From: Bacteroidales bacterium
Lineage (GTDB): Bacteria > Bacteroidota > Bacteroidia > Bacteroidales > VadinHA17
DNA length: 36,240 nt
Reading direction: 5' to 3'
Assembly: GCA_027451265.1 (NCBI GenBank)
Contig: DAIDJT010000002.1
Span: 1-36,240 of the forward strand
The notes under the pieces were generated by a model that ran no database searches, was not told where the DNA came from, and was given only the letters and a program-made list of their open reading frames with translations. The position numbers and the translations under genes are program-made. Below are positions 32,164 to 36,240 of this stretch, one piece after another; within the stretch, counting starts at the first letter, position 1, and every line of letters starts with the position of its first letter.

Positions 32164-33957
32164 TCAATTTTTGAGGGCTGCGGTCAGAATTGCAGCTTTT
32201 TTCAGCCCGATAACCTTTTCCAGGTCTTCCCGTGATGCTTCAGAGATTTTTTTTACCGAGCCGAATTTTTTAAGGAGCTGCTCTTTTGTCTTCTCTCCTA
32301 TCCCGGAAATTTCATCGAGCAAAGACCGGTTCATGACTGAACTCCTTTTGCCCCGGTGGAACCCTATGCCGAACCGGTGGGCTTCGTTCCGGAGGTGCTG
32401 TATTATTTTCAGCGTGATACTGTGTCTGTCAAGATAAAGCGGAACAGAATCGCCCGGGAAATATATCTCCTCAAGTTTCTTGGCAATTCCTATAACCGTC
32501 AGACGGCCCCTTATGCCAAGTGCCTCAAGACTCCTGAGGGCAGAAGTAAGCTGTCCTTTGCCTCCGTCAATTACAATAAGCTGAGGAAGGGGCTTCTGCT
32601 CGTCGAGCATCCTCCTGTAGCGGCGGTGGATGACTTCTTCCATTGAGGCAAAATCATCCGGACCGGTCACTGTTTTTATGTTGAAATGACGGTATTCGCT
32701 GTTGCTGGGCCTGCCGTTACGAAAGACAACACAAGCTGCAACGGCCGATTCTCCCTGTATGTTTGAGTTGTCAAAACACTCAATATGTACCGGCAAGACC
32801 GGCATGTGAAGATCCTTTTTCATCTTCTCAAGGTTCCTTTCGGTCCTGTTTTCCTTTGACTTTTCAGCTGCTTTCTTCTGCCTTTCGAGCTTGAAAAAGA
32901 CTGCGTTACGGTTGGCAAGCTCAAGCAGTTTATTTCTGTCGCCTCGCCGGGGAACTGTGTACTTGATTTTATCAAGCTGAATATCAGGCATGAACGGAAC
33001 AATTATCTCCGGAGAGTCACTTGACACCCTTTGTCTTATTTCTGTCACCGCAGTTGAAAGGAGCGACTCCTTCTCCTCTTCCATCCTCATTTTCAGTTCA
33101 ACAGACCATGACTGAACGATTGCGCCGGAAACCACCTTCATGTAACTGACGTACATGGATCCTTCTTCTGCGGAATAACCAAACACATCGACATTTTTTA
33201 CGGAAGTATTGACAACCACTGACTTGCTGCGGTACTTCGACAGCAGCTCCAGCTTCTCCTTTATTTTCTGGGCTTCCTCGAACTTCAGTTCAGAGGCCAG
33301 TTTACGCATTGTTGATTCAAGGTATGCCGTTACACCGGTCAGGTCTCCTTTTATGATTTCCTTAATCCTTTCTGCCTGCAGGTTATATTCCTCTTCACTG
33401 ATCAGGCCAATACACGGGGCTTTGCAATTCCCCATATGATATTCAAGGCAAACCTTGAATTTGCCCTCTGAAATTGACCTGGAGTTGAGAGGCAAAGAGC
33501 AGGTGCGTATCTGGAAGAGGTGGCGTATAAGCTCAAGCAGGGTTCTGACTGCAGGGATTGATGTATATGGACCGAAATAAGCGGAGCCGTCGGCAATGAT
33601 TTTGCGGGTCATGAAGACCCGCGGAAAGTGCTCATTTTTAACACATATCCATGGATATGTCTTGTCATCCTTAAGCAAAATGTTGTACCTGGGCTGGTGT
33701 TTCTTGATCAGGCTGTTCTCGAGAAGAAGCGCTTCCGATTCATTATCCACCACAATATGGCGCAGTTCCTCCGCCCGTGAGAGCATGGCGCGTGTTTTGC
33801 CTGACTGATTTTTGGAGAAGTATGAAGCCACCCTCTTCCTCAGGCTGCGGGCTTTTCCAACGTACAGAATGGTTCCTGAGGCATCAATGAACTGGTATAC
33901 TCCCGGTTTATCAGGAAGCACTGATACTGTTGCTCTTATAGAATCTCCTGCTGTCAT
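32164..33957 (-). CDS. uvrC: UvrABC system protein C (excinuclease subunit)
   Basis: 597 residues, normal length. UvrC makes both incisions in nucleotide excision repair. The GIY-YIG domain at about 15-95 (PGVYQFIDASGTILYVGKA) makes the 3' cut. A four-cysteine cluster follows (CSLPLN, VCLEYHMGNCKAPC, about 153-182), matching the iron-sulfur site reported for UvrC. A UVR motif near 215-245 binds UvrB. The C-terminal RNase H-like endonuclease has ECFDNSNIQG (catalytic Asp) and VIDGGKGQ, and the last 50 residues form helix-hairpin-helix motifs (GIGEKTKEQLLKKFG). It is the last gene of the mnmG-ade-uvrC run; its stop abuts a parS-like site. Confidence 0.97.
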   Translation of the reverse strand: MTAGDSIRATVSVLPDKPGVYQFIDASGTILYVGKARSLRKRVASYFSKNQSGKTRAMLSRAEELRHIVVDNESEALLLENSLIKKHQPRYNILLKDDKTYPWICVKNEHFPRVFMTRKIIADGSAYFGPYTSIPAVRTLLELIRHLFQIRTCSLPLNSRSISEGKFKVCLEYHMGNCKAPCIGLISEEEYNLQAERIKEIIKGDLTGVTAYLESTMRKLASELKFEEAQKIKEKLELLSKYRSKSVVVNTSVKNVDVFGYSAEEGSMYVSYMKVVSGAIVQSWSVELKMRMEEEKESLLSTAVTEIRQRVSSDSPEIIVPFMPDIQLDKIKYTVPRRGDRNKLLELANRNAVFFKLERQKKAAEKSKENRTERNLEKMKKDLHMPVLPVHIECFDNSNIQGESAVAACVVFRNGRPSNSEYRHFNIKTVTGPDDFASMEEVIHRRYRRMLDEQKPLPQLIVIDGGKGQLTSALRSLEALGIRGRLTVIGIAKKLEEIYFPGDSVPLYLDRHSITLKIIQHLRNEAHRFGIGFHRGKRSSVMNRSLLDEISGIGEKTKEQLLKKFGSVKKISEASREDLEKVIGLKKAAILTAALKN

Positions 33958-34009
33958 GTGCCTGATTATCTGACAACTAACAGTTTAATAACGCCAATAG
34001 AGGGCGACA

Positions 34010-35656
34010 CTACAGTGTTTTGTACTTGCTGTACGGATTGGGAACAAAGAGCGGTATGTGTTTGAATGCCAGGCCGTCAAACAGTCCCCTGTCGCTCATC
34101 TTCAGTTTTGGAATGACCAGCAGAGCCATGAAAGAGAGGGTCATGAAGGGTGCATCGAGCCGGCATCCAAGGTCCCTGACAGTGGCTGATAGCTTTTCAT
34201 ATCTTGAAGCCATTGCTGTTACGGGAAGGTCAGACATAATCCCGGCTACTGGCAGTTTGAGAATTTCTTCGCCATCGTCTGAAGCCACCGCCATGCCACC
34301 GCCTGCATCCACGATCAGGTTTATTGCGTTCACAATATCGCGGTCACTGGCGCCCACCGCTATGATATTATGGCTGTCGTGAGCCACTGATGAGGCCATC
34401 GCGCCGCGTTTCATACCGAAACCCCTGATGAATCCAACGGCCGGGGGTTTATCATTGTATCTTTCCTTGACTACTATTTTAAGCACATCCTCACCTGGCC
34501 TGGAAACGACAAACTCCTCCTCCCCTGCTTCGATGACATCCGAGTCAGTGGTCAGTTCTCCGTTTCTGGCCACAATGAGGTTAATTTTCCCCCCTTCATT
34601 TATAACCCTTATCTCATCAGGCAACAGCCGTGTGCATTTAAATTTGTTTATTTTGATAACCTCTCCGGGCGAGAAGAGTGCTTTATTGCCGTCATAGACG
34701 CATTTGCCGTCTATCCATGTCTGCATTACATTCATTGTGGCAGGGTCATCGACAATGATAAAATCGGCCGGGTCACCCTGACGGAGCGTTCCTGCGCTGA
34801 TCCGGTAATGTTCAAATGTATTTAATGAGGCCGCCCTGACCACATCGAATAAATTATAACCCATTGAAACGAGCCGCGAAACCAGTTTGTTTATATGTCC
34901 CCGGAGAAGTGTTTCCGGGTGAAGGTCGTCTGTGCAGATCATCACCTTTTCAGGGTAGTAGCTTAGAAGCGGCGCAAGCACATCGAGGTTCCTGGCGGCG
35001 CTTCCTTCGCGGATCAGTATTTTCATTCCTCCTGAGATTTTTTCAAGAGCCTCTTCAAGTGAAGTGCATTCGTGGTCAGTGCTGATTCCTGCTTCAATGT
35101 ATTTTTTAAGTTCCTCACCGGTAAGCCCTGGTGCATGGCCGTCAATGGGTACACCGGCATCTCGTGCAGCCTCAAGCTTAAGATGCACTTCCGATTCATT
35201 ATAGATCACCCCGGGAAAGTTCATCATTTCGGCAAGGAACTTCACCCTTCCTTCTTTCAGCATTTCTGCTATATCAGCGGATCCTATCCTTGCACCTGCG
35301 CTCTCTGATGAAGTAGCCGGCACACAGGAAGGAGCACCGAAAATCATCTTTACAGGAACATTTTCTGCATTATCAAGCATGAATTTTACTCCATCCCTTC
35401 CAAGAACATTTGCGATCTCATGCGGATCAGTCACCACAGCCACCGTACCATGCCTCACGGCTGCCACTGCAAAATGTGATGGCACAAGCATGCTGCTTTC
35501 TATATGGACATGGGCATCTGCCAGGCCAGGCATGATGTAATGGTCCGGACTTTCTTCGGCTTCAACTATGGAATCAATCCTTCCGCCTGAGATAGTAACA
35601 ATCCCCGGATAAATGCGTCTTTGATGCACATCGATAATTTTTCCTGCGATTTTCAT
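34010..35656 (-). CDS. ade: Adenine deaminase
   Basis: 548 residues, normal for the COG1001 (Ade2) family. It deaminates adenine to hypoxanthine for purine salvage. Amidohydrolase metal motifs are present: DAHVHIESSMLVP near residue 48, DGHAPGLTGEEL, STDHECTSLEEA and CTDDLHPETLL. The C-terminal half has the family segment AHDSHNIIAVGASD. It lies 52 bases before uvrC on the same strand, with a parS site between it and mnmG. In Bacteroides I recall an apt (adenine phosphoribosyltransferase) gene in this slot between mnmG and uvrC; here the adenine-handling gene is a deaminase instead. Confidence 0.95.
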   Translation of the reverse strand: MKIAGKIIDVHQRRIYPGIVTISGGRIDSIVEAEESPDHYIMPGLADAHVHIESSMLVPSHFAVAAVRHGTVAVVTDPHEIANVLGRDGVKFMLDNAENVPVKMIFGAPSCVPATSSESAGARIGSADIAEMLKEGRVKFLAEMMNFPGVIYNESEVHLKLEAARDAGVPIDGHAPGLTGEELKKYIEAGISTDHECTSLEEALEKISGGMKILIREGSAARNLDVLAPLLSYYPEKVMICTDDLHPETLLRGHINKLVSRLVSMGYNLFDVVRAASLNTFEHYRISAGTLRQGDPADFIIVDDPATMNVMQTWIDGKCVYDGNKALFSPGEVIKINKFKCTRLLPDEIRVINEGGKINLIVARNGELTTDSDVIEAGEEEFVVSRPGEDVLKIVVKERYNDKPPAVGFIRGFGMKRGAMASSVAHDSHNIIAVGASDRDIVNAINLIVDAGGGMAVASDDGEEILKLPVAGIMSDLPVTAMASRYEKLSATVRDLGCRLDAPFMTLSFMALLVIPKLKMSDRGLFDGLAFKHIPLFVPNPYSKYKTL

Positions 35657-35672
35657 GTTTTATAAAGAAAAA

Positions 35673-35690
35673 ATGTTCCACGTGGAACAT
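35673..35690. other. Perfect parS palindrome (ParB-binding site)
   Basis: ATGTTCCACGTGGAACAT is an 18-bp perfect palindrome that contains the canonical 16-bp parS TGTTCCACGTGGAACA at 35674-35689. It lies in the 40-base gap between the mnmG stop codon and the ade start. On the minus strand a T-run follows, so it could also form a 7-bp hairpin that terminates mnmG, but the exact parS sequence and the second near-copy at 32146 favour the ParB reading. Confidence 0.85.
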
Positions 35691-35696
35691 CGATTT

Positions 35697-36240
35697 TTAT
35701 CTGCCAAGATACATTATCAGAATTGAAATATCTGAAGAAGAAACCCCGCTTATCCTTGAGGCCTGTCCAATTGTCCGAGGTCTGATCCTTGCCAGCTTCT
35801 GTCTTCCTTCTGTCGATATCGAAGCCAGCTCTTCATACTTTGTCTCCTCAGGTATTCTGAGTTCTTCCAGTCTTCTTATCTTTTCAGCTATTCCTCTTTC
35901 TCTTTCAAGATACCCCGAATACTTAACCTTTATCTCTGCTGCTTCAATAATCTCAATCCTCCGGTCAGATCGGGCGTAACCAAGACTATCGCTGCTTTTT
36001 ATTCTATGAAGCAGTTCCGCCAGTTCAACCTGTGGTCTTGTTGCAATATTAATTGCTTTTATCTTCTGACCTATTTCAGCTGTTCCTTTCTCCTTCAGCA
36101 AATCATTTATCTCAGAGGGTGAAATGCTGACACTTTTCAGGAACGTAATCAGTTCCTCAGTCATTTCGTATTTTTCCCTGAGTCTCTGAACCCGTTTCCC
36201 ATCAGCAGTCCCAAGTGCAGCAGGTTTTGACGTCAATCTC
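35697..36240 (-). CDS. mnmG: tRNA uridine-5-carboxymethylaminomethyl modification enzyme MnmG, C-terminal part
   Basis: About the last 180 residues of a protein normally near 620; the frame stays open to the right edge, so the 5' part lies outside the window and the TTG at 36236 is not a start. The visible part begins with the family segment RLTSKPAALG and ends with the conserved C-terminal helical domain (RQKLARIRPRTIGQASRISGVSSSDISILIMYLGR in outline), the region that contacts MnmE and tRNA. With MnmE, MnmG (GidA) builds the carboxymethylaminomethyl group at wobble U34, one of the modifications on the tRNAs used by MnmH. A parS palindrome follows the stop codon. The mnmG-ade-uvrC order on one strand suggests cotranscription unless the palindrome terminates it. 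Confidence 0.95.
   Translation of the reverse strand, partial: RLTSKPAALGTADGKRVQRLREKYEMTEELITFLKSVSISPSEINDLLKEKGTAEIGQKIKAINIATRPQVELAELLHRIKSSDSLGYARSDRRIEIIEAAEIKVKYSGYLERERGIAEKIRRLEELRIPEETKYEELASISTEGRQKLARIRPRTIGQASRISGVSSSDISILIMYLGR

Noticed and set aside
35673..35690. Reading the perfect palindrome only as an mnmG terminator
   Set aside because: It can form a 7-bp hairpin followed by T residues, but the sequence is exactly parS and a 15/16 copy exists at 32146 without a good T-run, so a ParB site explains both.

Overview
The window looks like chromosomal housekeeping DNA from a member of the Bacteroidota, most likely a Bacteroidales-like anaerobe or facultative anaerobe. The evidence is the gene content: a DUF4271 gene next to a hemD-family gene and rnpA, a long lspA, an AsmA protein, an HQLGTP-type histidine kinase, a DeoC of the long type, and an outer-membrane beta-barrel gene beside an alanine/proline-rich partner. 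Promoter-like sequences resemble the Bacteroidota -7 element (TAnnTTTG), and Shine-Dalgarno sequences are mostly weak. Coding density is high. I saw no tRNA, rRNA, insertion sequence, prophage or CRISPR array, and no gene-free stretch longer than about 200 bases.

Layout. 1-1700 (+): a partial repeat-bearing protein and an outer-membrane beta-barrel protein, closed by a terminator. 1836-7604 (+): pepE, an AsmA-like protein, an orphan sensor kinase and a U32-family protein, closely packed. 7607-12417 (-): rsgA, a hybrid histidine kinase that has lost its phospho-accepting histidine, and mnmH (selU). 12494-13699 (-): a phosphofructokinase with pyrophosphate-type active-site residues, with its own promoter and terminator. 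13820-20184: short mixed-strand units holding a C_GCAxxG_C_C protein and a TIGR01777 epimerase, an FNR-like regulator, a PHP phosphatase, mntP, dtd with an MFS exporter, and deoC. 20193-23995 (+): DUF4271, hemD-like, rnpA, S41 protease. 24110-28056 (-): queD, polA, moaD, moaE. 28199-32052 (+): acyl-CoA synthetase, lspA, polyprenyl synthase, CoA-binding protein. 32164-36240 (-): mnmG (3' part only), adenine deaminase, uvrC.

Themes. Several genes act on tRNA: mnmG, mnmH, queD, the TrhP-like U32 protein, dtd and rnpA. Others serve the envelope: AsmA, lspA, polyprenyl synthase, S41 protease and the beta-barrel. An FNR-like regulator, a likely PPi-dependent PFK and molybdopterin synthase subunits fit an oxygen-limited life.

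Most interesting points: (1) the 939-residue hybrid kinase has Phe where the phosphorylated His should be, a decayed ATP lid and a decayed first receiver, yet keeps an intact last receiver, so it is probably a pseudokinase signalling protein; (2) two parS-like ParB sites, one a perfect palindrome, flank the ade-uvrC block, which suggests an origin-proximal position; (3) the PFK carries the Asp/Lys pair typical of PPi-dependent enzymes; (4) an exact TATTTTTG element recurs just upstream of at least six genes.
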